Positions 53,586-61,898 of a stretch of 64,000 nucleotides of DNA are shown here, piece by piece. A model generated the notes under the pieces. The model was not told the DNA's origin. It ran no database searches and worked only from the letters and a program-made list of their open reading frames with translations. This DNA comes from RH-AL1 sp964244495. Lineage in GTDB: Bacteria > Pseudomonadota > Alphaproteobacteria > Rhizobiales > Beijerinckiaceae. Location of the stretch: assembly GCA_964244495.1 (NCBI GenBank), contig CAXTIU010000009.1, positions 1 through 64,000 of the forward strand, read 5' to 3'. Position 1 is the first letter of the stretch. Every line of letters begins with the position of its first letter. The position numbers and the translations under genes are program-made.

Positions 53586-54767
53586 ATGACGGCCACGCCC
53601 ACCAAGGCGGCGAGCCAGCGCGAGGTCGAGACGCCGACCTCGCGGGTCGTCCAGTTCCGGCCGGACCGGCCGCTGCCCATGGACGCCGGGGTCACGCTCG
53701 CCCCCTTCTCCATCGCCTACCAGACCTACGGCACGCTGAACGCGGCGCGATCGAACGCCGTACTGGTGTGTCACGCGCTGACCGGCGACCAGCACGTCGC
53801 CAACCCCAACCCCCTCACCGGCAAGGCCGGCTGGTGGTCCGCCCTGGTGGGGCCGGGCCGCACGATCGACACGACGCGCTACTTCGTCATCTGCTCCAAC
53901 GTGCTCGGCGGCTGCATGGGCACGACCGGGCCGGCCTCGCCCAACCCGGCGACCGGGCGCCCCTACGCGATCGACATGCCGGTGGTGACGATCCGCGACA
54001 TGGTCCGCGCCCAGGCGATGCTGGTCGATCACCTCGGCATCGACACGCTGTTCTGCGTGGTGGGCGGCTCGATGGGCGGCATGCAGGTGCTGCAATGGGC
54101 GGCGAGCTACCCCGAACGCGTGTTCGCCGCCATGCCGGTCGCCACCGCCGCGCGCCATTCCTCCCAGAACATCGCCTTCCACGAGGTGGGACGCCAGGCC
54201 GTGATGGCCGACCCCGACTGGTGCAAGGGCCGCTACCTCGAGGAGGGCCGCTACCCCGGCAAGGGGCTCGCCGTGGCGCGCATGGCGGCGCACATCACCT
54301 ACCTCTCGGAGCAGGCCCTGCAGCGCAAGTTCGGCCGCAAGCTGCAGGAGCGCGACGCGCCGACCTTCTCCTTCGACGCCGACTTCCAGATCGAGAACTA
54401 CCTGCGCTACCAGGGCCTCTCCTTCGTCGACCGGTTCGACGCCAATTCGTACCTCTACGTGACGCGGGCCTGCGACTACTTCGACCTCGCCGCCGACTAC
54501 GGCGGGCGCCTGGCGGATGCCTTCAAGGGCTCCAAGACGAAGTTCTGCGTCGTGTCCTTCTCGTCCGACTGGCTGTACCCGACGTCGGCCTCGCGCGCGA
54601 TCGTCCACGCGCTCAACGCGGGCGGCGCGTCCGTCTCCTTCGTCGACATCATGACCGATCGCGGCCACGACGCGTTCCTCATCGAGGACCCGGAGTTCAA
54701 CGCCACCGCGCACGGCTTCCTCGAGGGCTGCGCCCGGCTGCGCGGCCTGCCGCCCGCCGAACCATGA
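53586..54767 (+). CDS. metX: Homoserine O-acetyltransferase
   Basis: Acetylates (or succinylates) homoserine in methionine synthesis. About 393 residues. Alpha/beta-hydrolase fold: HALTGDQHVA, nucleophile Ser in VVGGSMGGMQVLQWA, Asp in SFSSDWLYPT and His in DRGHDAFLIE, the family triad. Normal length. A GTG three codons earlier is possible. It overlaps metW by 4 bases, the classical alphaproteobacterial metXW pair. No SAM-II or other SAM riboswitch was found in the leader. Confidence 0.95.
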   Translation: MTATPTKAASQREVETPTSRVVQFRPDRPLPMDAGVTLAPFSIAYQTYGTLNAARSNAVLVCHALTGDQHVANPNPLTGKAGWWSALVGPGRTIDTTRYFVICSNVLGGCMGTTGPASPNPATGRPYAIDMPVVTIRDMVRAQAMLVDHLGIDTLFCVVGGSMGGMQVLQWAASYPERVFAAMPVATAARHSSQNIAFHEVGRQAVMADPDWCKGRYLEEGRYPGKGLAVARMAAHITYLSEQALQRKFGRKLQERDAPTFSFDADFQIENYLRYQGLSFVDRFDANSYLYVTRACDYFDLAADYGGRLADAFKGSKTKFCVVSFSSDWLYPTSASRAIVHALNAGGASVSFVDIMTDRGHDAFLIEDPEFNATAHGFLEGCARLRGLPPAEP

Positions 54768-55402
54768 CCCGCGACTTCCCGCCGGGCGACAAGCGCGCGA
54801 GCCTGCGCCCCGATCTCTACGCCGTCGCCCGGATGCTGGAACCGCACACCCGCGTGTTGGACATCGGCTGCGGCGACGGGGCGCTGCTGCACTACCTCAG
54901 CGAGGACCACGGGGTCGACGCGCGGGGCATCGAACTGTCCCAGCGCGGCGTGAATCACTGCGTCGCCAACGGGTTAAGCGTGATCCAGGGCGACGCCGAC
55001 ACCGACCTCGCCGACTATCCCGACGACGCCTTCGACTTCGTGATCCTCAGCCAAACCTTGCAGGCCACGCGAAAACCCCGGCGGGTGCTGGAGCACATGC
55101 TGCGCATCGGCCGCCACGCGATCGTCAGCTTCCCCAACTTCGGACACTGGCGCGTGCGCGGGCAGCTGCTCATCCGCGGGCGGATGCCGATCACCGACGC
55201 GCTCGCCTACCAGTGGTACGACACGCCCAACATCCACGCCTTCACCATCCGCGATTTCGTCACCCTGGTGGAGATGGTCCACGGCCGCATCGAGCGCTCC
55301 GAGGCGCTCGACCAGCACGGCCGCCCGATCCAGGTGAAGGTCCCCTGGTGGTTCTGGAACCTGTTCGGGGCGCAGGCGGTGTTCCTGCTGACGCGGGAGT
55401 GA
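54764..55402 (+). CDS. metW: Methionine biosynthesis protein MetW
   Basis: A 212-residue class I methyltransferase-like protein that pairs with MetX in homoserine acyl transfer. SAM-like motif VLDIGCGDGALLHYL, then GIELSQRGVNHCVANGLSV, FDFVILSQTLQATRKP and FPNFGHWRVRGQLL, followed by WYDTPNIHAFTIRDF, all MetW signatures. ATG 54764 overlaps the metX stop (ATGA). The C-terminus ends VFLLTRE, 30 bases before the tandem repeat array. Confidence 0.95.
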   Translation: MTRDFPPGDKRASLRPDLYAVARMLEPHTRVLDIGCGDGALLHYLSEDHGVDARGIELSQRGVNHCVANGLSVIQGDADTDLADYPDDAFDFVILSQTLQATRKPRRVLEHMLRIGRHAIVSFPNFGHWRVRGQLLIRGRMPITDALAYQWYDTPNIHAFTIRDFVTLVEMVHGRIERSEALDQHGRPIQVKVPWWFWNLFGAQAVFLLTRE

Positions 55403-55432
55403 TGGTGGCCGGAGCCGACATTCTTTCGCGCC

Positions 55433-55487
55433 ATGTCGGCGCCGGCCGACGCGGGTTCGCAGGTGATGTCGGCGCCGGCCGACAGGG
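55433..55487. repeat. 33-bp tandem repeat, left side of the gap
   Basis: The unit is an 18-bp word ATGTCGGCGCCGGCCGAC followed by the 15-bp GCGGGTTCGCAGGTG. One full unit (55433-55465) is followed by the 18-bp word again (55466-55483) and AGGG. Inside the word GTCGGC and GCCGAC form a 6-bp hairpin around GCCG. The array runs into the assembly gap; its true copy number is unknown. The unit length (33) is a multiple of 3, so all frames stay open. Confidence 0.9.
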
Positions 55488-55587
55488 NNNNNNNNNNNNN
55501 NNNNNNNNNNNNNNNNNNNNNNNNNNNNNNNNNNNNNNNNNNNNNNNNNNNNNNNNNNNNNNNNNNNNNNNNNNNNNNNNNNNNNNN
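55488..55587. other. 100-N assembly gap
   Basis: Exactly 100 Ns, the conventional placeholder for a scaffold gap of unknown size. The same 33-bp repeat lies on both sides, so the gap was most likely caused by the repeat array and the real length may differ greatly from 100. Confidence 0.99.
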
Positions 55588-55642
55588 ATGTCGGCGCCGG
55601 CCGACGCGGGTTCGCAGGTGATGTCGGCGCCGGCCGACAGGG
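55588..55642. repeat. 33-bp tandem repeat, right side of the gap
   Basis: This is the same pattern as on the left: word 55588-55605, spacer GCGGGTTCGCAGGTG 55606-55620, word 55621-55638, then AGGG. Its first 55 bases match the 55 bases before the gap, which is what an unresolved tandem array looks like. It lies between metW and the HipB-like gene. Confidence 0.9.
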
Positions 55643-55764
55643 AGTGCGGACGTGCCGCCGGTGCCGGCCGCCTCCCGTCGTGGCGATCCCCCCGCTTGCC
55701 GATCGGCCCATCTTAGGGTATTGCTACCGCATCGGCAAGCCTCATCGACGATGGAGGGGACGCG

Positions 55765-56118
55765 ATGTTGGTGGAGCACCCCTACGACGTGTCGCTGGCG
55801 GTGCGCGCGCGGCGGCGCTCGTTGAAGCTCAGCCAGGCGCAGCTGGCGACGGCGCTGGGCGTCGGGCGGCAATGGGTGATCGCGTTCGAGGCCGGCCACG
55901 GCTCCGCCGACTTCGCCCTCGTGATGCGCGCGCTGAAGACCCTGGCGATGCCGGTCAGCCTCGGCATCGCCTGCGAGCCGCCCACCTGGACGCTGCCCCT
56001 CACGGCCGCCGCCCGGGAGCGGGCGTTCCTCACCGCGATCCGCCAAACGGCGCGGACGGGCGAGCTGCCGAAGGAGCGGAAGGCGCGGGCGCGCAAGCCG
56101 CCGGCGGGGTGGGGGTAA
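55765..56118 (+). CDS. HipB-like XRE-family regulator, no HipA partner
   Basis: A 117-residue protein with an XRE helix-turn-helix at about 9-65: VRARRRSLKLSQAQLATALG, VGRQWVIAFEAGHGSADFAL. The pattern of GVGRQWVI.FE.G is that of the HipB/Y4mF antitoxin group. The C-terminus (about 85-117) is basic and unlike it. A hipA toxin gene would be expected next to it, but none is present, at least on this side of the gap. GGAGG precedes the ATG. A TAGGGTATTGCTACC motif at 55714-55728 lies just upstream and may be its operator. Confidence 0.75.
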   Translation: MLVEHPYDVSLAVRARRRSLKLSQAQLATALGVGRQWVIAFEAGHGSADFALVMRALKTLAMPVSLGIACEPPTWTLPLTAAARERAFLTAIRQTARTGELPKERKARARKPPAGWG

Positions 56119-56212
56119 CGGTGACCCGGACGGCGGCGGGCGCTGGTCCGCGTCGCCGCCGCCGCGCGCGAACGCGCCGCCGATGGCGGCCGGACGTTCA
56201 ACCAGCGGCTCG

Positions 56213-56632
56213 CTAGAAACCCACGCAGGCGCTGGAGTCCGCGCGCAGCACGGAGGCCTGCGCGAAGGCGCCGCGGTACGCCGAGCGGATCGCCTCGATG
56301 CGGGCGTCGCTGGTGTCGTCGCGACGGTAGAAGATCACCAGCACGTGCGTGCGCTCGCGGGCGAGGCCGCGCGGGCCGCGCCATTGCCCGCTCCCCTCGA
56401 GGCTGGTGAAGCCGTCGGGGAAGCGGGGCGTCACCACCTTTGCCAGGAAGCCCGACCACGCGCGTCGTGCCGTCCGGCCGGCGCCGAAGTAGAGTTCGAC
56501 GCGCCCCATCGCCGTCGACCCCGCCCGGCAGGCGGTCCGCCCGCCGGCGCCGGGCGCGGACCCCTGGCCGGGCGTCGCCTGCAGGCCGAGGAGCGCTACC
56601 GCCACGAAGGCTGTTTTGGCGGGCTGACGCAT
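56213..56632 (-). CDS. DUF3574 secreted protein
   Basis: A 139-residue exported protein: signal peptide MRQPAKTAFVAVALLGLQATP to about residue 26, then a DUF3574 domain (GRVELYFGAGR, WSGFLAKVVTPRFPDGFTSLEGSGQW in parts, VLVIFYRRDDTSDARIEAIRSAYRGAF in parts). The function of the family is unknown; members are periplasmic or lipoproteins. AGGAG precedes the ATG at 56632. It is on the same strand as pth but separated by 71 bases, so co-transcription is possible. Confidence 0.82.
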   Translation of the reverse strand: MRQPAKTAFVAVALLGLQATPGQGSAPGAGGRTACRAGSTAMGRVELYFGAGRTARRAWSGFLAKVVTPRFPDGFTSLEGSGQWRGPRGLARERTHVLVIFYRRDDTSDARIEAIRSAYRGAFAQASVLRADSSACVGF

Positions 56633-56703
56633 GGTGCTTCGGCTCCTGCGTACGAAGGCGATCGGGCGTGAGCGGATCCCGCCCCGACGGCCGAGGGATG
56701 CCC

Positions 56704-57282
56704 TCAGCCCCGCGCGGCCGCCACGGCCTGGCCGACCTTGTTCTGGAACTGGTCGTCGAGCCGGCGGACGAGGTCCGGCGCCTCGGCGGCGACGGCGTCA
56801 CAGACGGCGCGCAGCCACGTCGCCTCGTTCTTGGCGAAGTTGCCCAGCACGTGGCCGAGCACGAGTTCCTTGATGCCGGGATGGCCGATGCCGAGGCGCA
56901 CGCGGCGATAATCGTTGCCGAGCAGGGCGGTGATCGAGCGCAGGCCGTTGTGGCCGGCGTTGCCGCCGCCGGTCTTCACCCTGACGGCGCCCGGCGCGAT
57001 GTCGAGCTCGTCGTGGAACACCACGATGTCCTTGAGGGCAAGCTTGTAGAAGCGCGCGGCGTCGCCGACCGAGCGGCCGGACTCGTTCATGTAGGTTTCG
57101 GGCTTGAGCAGCACGACGCGGTCGTCGCCGAGCGTCAGCTCGCTGGCGAGACCCTGGAAGCGCGAGCGGAACGGCGGCGCACCGTGGCGCGCGGCGATCG
57201 ACTCCACCACCATGAAGCCGATGTTGTGCCGCTGCGCGGCGTGCTCGCGGCCCGGATTGCCGAGCCCGACGAAGAGAAGCAT
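56704..57282 (-). CDS. pth: Peptidyl-tRNA hydrolase
   Basis: Cleaves the ester between peptide and tRNA after ribosome drop-off. 192 residues, normal. Motifs are MLLFVGLGNPGREHAAQRHN (N10, catalytic His19), LKPETYMNESG, VFHDELDIAPG (Asp), and GGGNAGHNGLRSI. GGAAG precedes ATG 57282. It is the gene after rplY in the common rplY-pth pair (50 bases apart), both on the minus strand. Confidence 0.96.
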   Translation of the reverse strand: MLLFVGLGNPGREHAAQRHNIGFMVVESIAARHGAPPFRSRFQGLASELTLGDDRVVLLKPETYMNESGRSVGDAARFYKLALKDIVVFHDELDIAPGAVRVKTGGGNAGHNGLRSITALLGNDYRRVRLGIGHPGIKELVLGHVLGNFAKNEATWLRAVCDAVAAEAPDLVRRLDDQFQNKVGQAVAAARG

Positions 57283-57332
57283 GGCGTCCGCTTCCGGATC
57301 GACCCGCGCCGTGGGCGGCGCGGGGGGCGGTC

Positions 57333-58010
57333 CTACTTGTCGCCGGCGTCCTCGCCCGCGGCCTTGGCGGGATCGTCCTCGGCGGAGCCCGCCTCGGAAG
57401 GCACCTCGACGCTCTCCGGCGCCTCCGTCTCGACGATCTCCTCGACCGGCGGCACGATGGTGAGGACCGTCAGGTCCTCCTCGCCCGCCACGGCCAGGCT
57501 GGCGCCGCGCGGCAGCTTGATCTGGCTCACGTGCACGGAGTCGCCGATCGCCAGTCCGGCGATGTCGACGGTGACGCTCGCGGGGATCGCGTCGGCGCTG
57601 ACGCGTAGCCCGATCGCGTGGAGCACGATGTTGATGGTGCCGCCCGCCTTCAGGCCCGGCGCCGCGTCGTCGTTGGCCACGTGCACCGGGATCTCGACGT
57701 TGATCTTCGACCCGGCCTTGATGCGCAGGAAGTCGACGTGCAGCGGCCTGTCCCTGACCGGGTCGAGCTGGTAGTCGCGCGGGATGACCCGCTCGACCGA
57801 GCCGTCGACGTCGAGGTCGAAGGTCGTCGTCAGGAAGTGACCGGCGTAGATCAGCTTGTTGACATCGTGCCACAGGAGCGAGATCGGCACGGGCGGCTCG
57901 CCGCCCCCGTAAACCACGCCCGGTATGCGACCCTCGCGGCGAACGCTGCGGGCGGCCCCCTTGCCGACTCCGCCGCGCACCGAGGCCGCCAAAGACTTCG
58001 TCTCGGCCAT
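57333..58010 (-). CDS. rplY: 50S ribosomal protein L25/general stress protein Ctc
   Basis: A 225-residue two-domain L25 (TL5/CTC type) that binds 5S rRNA. N-terminal 5S-binding domain GGVGKGAARSVRREGRIPGVVYGG, the RDYQLDPVRDRPLHVDFLRI strand and a C-terminal beta domain, ending in an acidic tail (about 190-225). AAGGA precedes the ATG at 58010. It is co-directional with pth, the standard stalled-peptide pair. The acidic tail is common in alphaproteobacterial copies. Confidence 0.95.
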   Translation of the reverse strand: MAETKSLAASVRGGVGKGAARSVRREGRIPGVVYGGGEPPVPISLLWHDVNKLIYAGHFLTTTFDLDVDGSVERVIPRDYQLDPVRDRPLHVDFLRIKAGSKINVEIPVHVANDDAAPGLKAGGTINIVLHAIGLRVSADAIPASVTVDIAGLAIGDSVHVSQIKLPRGASLAVAGEEDLTVLTIVPPVEEIVETEAPESVEVPSEAGSAEDDPAKAAGEDAGDK

Positions 58011-58178
58011 CTGGTGTTCCTTGTCGATTGATAGGTCGCGCCCACGCCTCCAGGGGTGTCGGAAACGGACGCGAGCGCTGTCCTATAGAGAAGGGGGGCG
58101 GGGAGGGCAAGGCGGGCGGCCCGCCCTGACCCGCCCCACGCGCGATCGGCGCCGTTCGCACTTCGTTAACCGCGATCC

Positions 58179-58193
58179 TTAAGGGCGATTTAA
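58179..58193. promoter_or_regulatory. TTAA-N7-TTAA CtrA-type box
   Basis: TTAA (58179-58182), seven bases GGGCGAT, TTAA (58190-58193), a full CtrA spacing, 25 bases upstream of the ATG of the extensin-like lipoprotein gene. GTTAAC occurs a further 13 bases upstream. Its closeness to the ATG means it would overlap a promoter core or leader; control of the gene is plausible but the promoter was not located. Confidence 0.5.
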
Positions 58194-58217
58194 GCGGCCC
58201 GCGACACCATCATCTCC

Positions 58218-59156
58218 ATGGCGCGTCGTGTTCTGCCTCTTGCCGCCGTCGCGGCTGTGTTGCTCGCCGGCATCCTCACGGGATGCTCGCAGGTCGAGCA
58301 GCCGCGACGGCCGGCTTGGCGCCAACAGGCGGAGGCCGCCTGCGTCGCGGAGCACAAGGTCCGGCTGTCGCGCTACGTCCAGCCGCGCGGCCGACCGATC
58401 GACGGGCCCGGCCTCTGCGGCCTGACGCAGCCCTTCATGGTGGGGGCGCTGTCCGGCGACAGCGTGCAGCTCGACACCGTCGCCACGCTCGACTGCCCGA
58501 TGATCGCCGCCCTCGACGAGTGGGTCGACAAGGTGGTGCAGCCCACCGCCCAGGCCCGCTTCGGCCAGGGCGTGACGCAGATCGACACCATGGGCTCGTA
58601 TTCGTGCCGCGGCATGAACAACCAGGCCGGCGCCAAGGTGTCCGAGCACGCGTTCGGCAACGCGATCGACATCGCCGGCTTTCGCCTCGCCGACGGGCGT
58701 CGCATCACCGTGGTGCGCGACTGGACCCGCGGCGGCGAGCAGGATCAGGCCTTCCTGCGCGATGTCCACGCCGGCGCTTGCGAGACCTTCACGACGGTTC
58801 TGGGGCCGGGCGCGAACGTCTTCCACTACAACCACATCCACGTCGACCTCGCGATGCACGGCGGCGGCGCGCGCGGTGCCCGCCACATCTGCAAGCCGGT
58901 GCCGGAGGCGAGCCGCCCGGGTCCGCCGCGCGACGGCCCGCCGGAACCGCCCGCGACCGACGAGGAGCAGGACGTCGCCTCGACCGCCGTTCCCTCGGGC
59001 GGCGCCGGCGAGCGGGGTCTCGCGGTCGGGGCCCCGCCGGCGAGCCGGAGCGCGGCCTACGCGGGCGCTTCGCCTCGGCCCGGCACGGCGTCCGTCGCGA
59101 TCCCGGAAGGGGCGGCGACCGACTGGGACGTGACCTCCTCGATCAAGCGGCGCTGA
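58218..59156 (+). CDS. Extensin-family lipoprotein
   Basis: A 312-residue lipoprotein: lipobox LTGC (Cys at about residue 23) after LPLAAVAAVLLAGI, then an extensin-like C-terminal domain (about 40-225). Motifs are CGLTQPFMVGALSG, SYSCRGMNNQAGAKVSEHAFGNAID (in parts), IHVDLAMH and conserved Cys pairs. The domain resembles D-Ala-D-Ala-peptidase-like folds (M15/VanY type), so cell-wall hydrolysis is plausible but not shown. The last 85 residues are low-complexity. A TTAA-N7-TTAA site lies upstream. Confidence 0.87.
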   Translation: MARRVLPLAAVAAVLLAGILTGCSQVEQPRRPAWRQQAEAACVAEHKVRLSRYVQPRGRPIDGPGLCGLTQPFMVGALSGDSVQLDTVATLDCPMIAALDEWVDKVVQPTAQARFGQGVTQIDTMGSYSCRGMNNQAGAKVSEHAFGNAIDIAGFRLADGRRITVVRDWTRGGEQDQAFLRDVHAGACETFTTVLGPGANVFHYNHIHVDLAMHGGGARGARHICKPVPEASRPGPPRDGPPEPPATDEEQDVASTAVPSGGAGERGLAVGAPPASRSAAYAGASPRPGTASVAIPEGAATDWDVTSSIKRR

Positions 59157-59381
59157 CCGCCGTGGGGCCGACCGTCGCTGGGCCGATCGCCGTTGGAAGG
59201 CGTGGAGCCTCGACGGCCTCGCCGTGCCAAGGTGACGCTTGACCGGCGGGCGCCCTCGCCGGTGGGCTTGACCTGTGCCATACCCCTCGCGTTTGGTAGC
59301 CCTGCCGGAAGTCGCCGGTGGCGCGGGGCGCGGTCCGCACGACGCGATGTCGTCCGCTTCGCCATCTTGGAAGGGACGGGG

Positions 59382-59792
59382 ATGAAGCGTCGCAACACGG
59401 CCCTTGCCGCCGCGGGGATCCTGCTCGCGAGCCTCGGGGCCACGCACGCGCAGGACGTCGCTGGCGGCAAATCGGTGTTCAACCAGTGCCTGGCGTGCCA
59501 CGCCCTCGACCACGCCGTCGTCGGGCCACCGCTCGCCGGCGTGGTCGGCCGCCCGGCCGGCGCGGTGGCCGGCTACAGCTACTCGCCGATGATGAGGGCG
59601 GCGGGCGAGGCGGGGCTCGTCTGGAGCGAGCAGGCGGTGATCGACTACCTTCCCAATCCGACCAAGTACCTGAAGACGTTCCTGGCCAGCAAGAACAAGA
59701 CGGTGACCGGCTCGGGCAAGATGTTCTACATGCTGGCCAACGAGGACCAGCGCAAGAACGTCGTCGCCTACCTCGCGACGACCAAGAAATAG
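59382..59792 (+). CDS. Class I cytochrome c (cytochrome c2-like)
   Basis: A 136-residue periplasmic cytochrome: signal peptide MKRRNTALAAAGILLASLGA to about 23, heme attachment CLACH at 36-40, PLAGVVGRPAGAVAGYSYSPMM, and the distal Met in TVTGSGKMFYML. It moves electrons between the bc1 complex and an oxidase or other acceptor. AAGGGA precedes ATG 59382. A small secreted protein gene follows 11 bases later and may be co-transcribed. Confidence 0.92.
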   Translation: MKRRNTALAAAGILLASLGATHAQDVAGGKSVFNQCLACHALDHAVVGPPLAGVVGRPAGAVAGYSYSPMMRAAGEAGLVWSEQAVIDYLPNPTKYLKTFLASKNKTVTGSGKMFYMLANEDQRKNVVAYLATTKK

Positions 59793-59802
59793 GCCTCTGA
59801 GC

Positions 59803-60213
59803 TTGAACAGCCTTTCCCCCCCGGTGCGTTTCGCTCGCGCGGCCCGGCCCCCGACGCGTCCCGCGTCCGCCCTCGTGGTGCGGTCGGCCTTGGCGTGCCT
59901 CCTCCTGAGCGGCGTCGTGTCGCTTCGCTGCGTCCGCGAGGCGCGCGCCGCGACGACCATGCCGCCGCTGCTCGACATCAACGCTCAGTGCGAGGCCGCC
60001 CACGGGAAGAACGCCGATGCCATGAGCGAGTGCGTCGTGGCCGAATCCGAAGCGCGCGCGGCGGTCCTGCAGAGGTGGGACAAGGTTCCCGAGGCTACGG
60101 CGGGCGCCTGCCTCAAGCTCAGCCGCAAGGTCAAGCGGCGTCCCTACGTGACCCTCGCCAAGTGCCTGGCCGACGATGGGTCCGGCCCGGCTCCGGCGGC
60201 CGCCAAGAAGTGA
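59803..60213 (+). CDS. Small secreted four-cysteine hypothetical protein
   Basis: A 136-residue product (TTG at 59803; GTG 59824 is possible) with an N-terminal hydrophobic stretch (ALVVRSALACLLLSGVVSL) that acts as a signal or anchor. After ARA the mature part has four cysteines in INAQCEAAHG, MSECVVAESE, GACLKLS and LAKCLAD, suggesting two disulfides in the periplasm. Short cysteine-patterned proteins of this kind occur in Rhizobiales; the function is unknown. It starts 11 bases after the cytochrome c gene. The start codon is uncertain. Confidence 0.6.
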   Translation: MNSLSPPVRFARAARPPTRPASALVVRSALACLLLSGVVSLRCVREARAATTMPPLLDINAQCEAAHGKNADAMSECVVAESEARAAVLQRWDKVPEATAGACLKLSRKVKRRPYVTLAKCLADDGSGPAPAAAKK

Positions 60214-60325
60214 CGCCGGCGCCGATGGCCGGCCGCCTCCGGGATGGGCGCGATCTTGACCCCGCCGTCCCACCGGTCCAGTTCCGTCGCACCCGGCCGT
60301 CCGAGCCATTCCGGAACGATCCACC

Positions 60326-61417
60326 ATGACCGCTTCCCTCTTCGATCCGATCCGCCTCGGCGCCATCGAAGCGCCCAACCGCGTCCTGATGGCGCCGCTC
60401 ACCCGCGCCCGCGCCACCCGCGCCCACCTGCCGACCCCGATCATGGCGGAGTACTACGCGCAGAGGGCCGGCGCCGGCCTGATCATCTCGGAGGCGACGG
60501 GCATCAGCCAGCAGGGCCTGGGCTGGCCCTACGCGCCGGGATTGTGGAGCGACGAGCAGGTCGCGGCGTGGCGCCCGGTCACGGCGGCGGTGCATCGGGC
60601 GGGCGGTCGCATCATCGCCCAGCTCTGGCACATGGGACGCCTCGTCCATCCCGACTTCCTGGGCGGGGCGCGGCCGGTGTCGTCGTCGGCCTCCGCCGCG
60701 CCGGGCGAGGCCCGCACCTACGACGGCAAGAAGCCCCACGTCGCGCCGAGGGCCCTGACGAGCGACGAGGTGCCCATCCTCCTCGACGACTACCGCCGCG
60801 CGGCGCGCCACGCCATGGACGCCGGCTTCGACGGCGTGCAGATCCACGCCGCGAACGGCTACCTGATCGACCAGTTCCTGCGCGACACGCCGAACCGGCG
60901 CGACGACGCCTACGGCGGCAGCGTCGACCGTCGCATCCGCCTCCTGCGCGAGGTGAGCGAAGCGGTCGTCGCCACGATCGGCGCCGGCCGCACCGCCGTG
61001 CGCTTGTCGCCGAACGGTGCCGTCCAGGGCTGCGACGACAGCGATCCGCAGGCGCTGTTCGCCGCCGCCGCGGCGTGCCTGTCGCCGCTCGGCCTCGCCT
61101 TCCTCGAACTGCGCGAGCCCGGCGCGGACGGCACGTTCCGCAAGGCCGACACCGCGCCGGTCGCCCCGGCGATCCGCGAGGCGTTCGAGGGGCCGCTGGT
61201 GCTGAACTCGGACTACCGGGGCGCCGAGGCGATGGCCGCGCTGGATGCCGGCCTCGCCGACGCCATCGCCTTCGGCCGCACCTTCATCGCGAACCCGGAC
61301 CTGCCCGACCGGCTCGCCCGCCACCTTCCGCTCGCGGAGGACGACATGGCGACCTGGTACAGCCAGGGGCCGGAAGGCTACATCGACTACCCGCGCGCGG
61401 CGGTCGACGCCGCCTGA
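60326..61417 (+). CDS. Old yellow enzyme-family alkene reductase
   Basis: A 363-residue FMN flavoprotein that reduces activated C=C bonds with NAD(P)H. Motifs are LMAPLTRARATRAHLPT, ISEATGISQQGLGWPY, AQLWHMGR, the catalytic HAANGYLIDQFL (His, Asn), DDAYGGSVDRR, and GRTFIANPDLPDRL. The length fits the NemA group. A complete TIM barrel is encoded. It ends 46 bases before the convergent DUF1810 gene. Physiological substrate not known. Confidence 0.93.
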   Translation: MTASLFDPIRLGAIEAPNRVLMAPLTRARATRAHLPTPIMAEYYAQRAGAGLIISEATGISQQGLGWPYAPGLWSDEQVAAWRPVTAAVHRAGGRIIAQLWHMGRLVHPDFLGGARPVSSSASAAPGEARTYDGKKPHVAPRALTSDEVPILLDDYRRAARHAMDAGFDGVQIHAANGYLIDQFLRDTPNRRDDAYGGSVDRRIRLLREVSEAVVATIGAGRTAVRLSPNGAVQGCDDSDPQALFAAAAACLSPLGLAFLELREPGADGTFRKADTAPVAPAIREAFEGPLVLNSDYRGAEAMAALDAGLADAIAFGRTFIANPDLPDRLARHLPLAEDDMATWYSQGPEGYIDYPRAAVDAA

Positions 61418-61463
61418 CCCGGACGGGGGGAGGGCATCGGCGCGGCTCGCGAGGCCGCGTCCG

Positions 61464-61898
61464 CTACGCCGCCAGCAGCCGCAGCGTGCGCTCGTCGGGA
61501 GAACCCGCGCAGAACCGATCGAGCGCCGCCTGGAACATCGGCTCCCGTCCGTCGGCGGCGCGCGCGAAAAGGGTCATCGACGACCGGAACTTGGCGTCGT
61601 CCGGTGCGCCGAAGATCGCGTGAAGGGATCGGCCCTCGATGTCGAGGACCGCGCGGGTGCAGAGCCTCAGGCGCTCCCCGAGGACGGCATGGTCGAGGTA
61701 GGCCGCCGCCTCGCCGAGCGAGCCGATGCCGTAGGCCGTCGCCATCGCCGACGCGCCGAGCCCGCGCACCTGGGGGAAGACGAACCACATCCAATGGCTT
61801 CGCTTCCGGCCGGCGCGCAGCTCCGCGAGAACGGCGGCGAACACGGGCTCCTGCGCGCCCACGAACCGGGCGAGGTCGAACGGGTCGCCATGCACCAT
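61464..61898 (-). CDS. DUF1810 family protein
   Basis: A 144-residue protein with the DUF1810 features DPFDLARFVGAQEPVF, RKRSHWMWFVFPQVRGLG, YGIGSLGEAAAYLDHAVLG and FGAPDDAKFRSSMTLFA. The family is widespread and of unknown function, with a YmdB-like or calpastatin-like name in some databases. GGAGG precedes ATG 61898, which is chosen over a longer open frame with non-coding upstream codons. Confidence 0.88.
   Translation of the reverse strand: MVHGDPFDLARFVGAQEPVFAAVLAELRAGRKRSHWMWFVFPQVRGLGASAMATAYGIGSLGEAAAYLDHAVLGERLRLCTRAVLDIEGRSLHAIFGAPDDAKFRSSMTLFARAADGREPMFQAALDRFCAGSPDERTLRLLAA

Noticed and set aside
55433..55642. CRISPR array
   Set aside because: The 18-bp words are separated by identical 15-bp sequences, not by unique spacers, and no cas gene is near; it is a plain tandem repeat.
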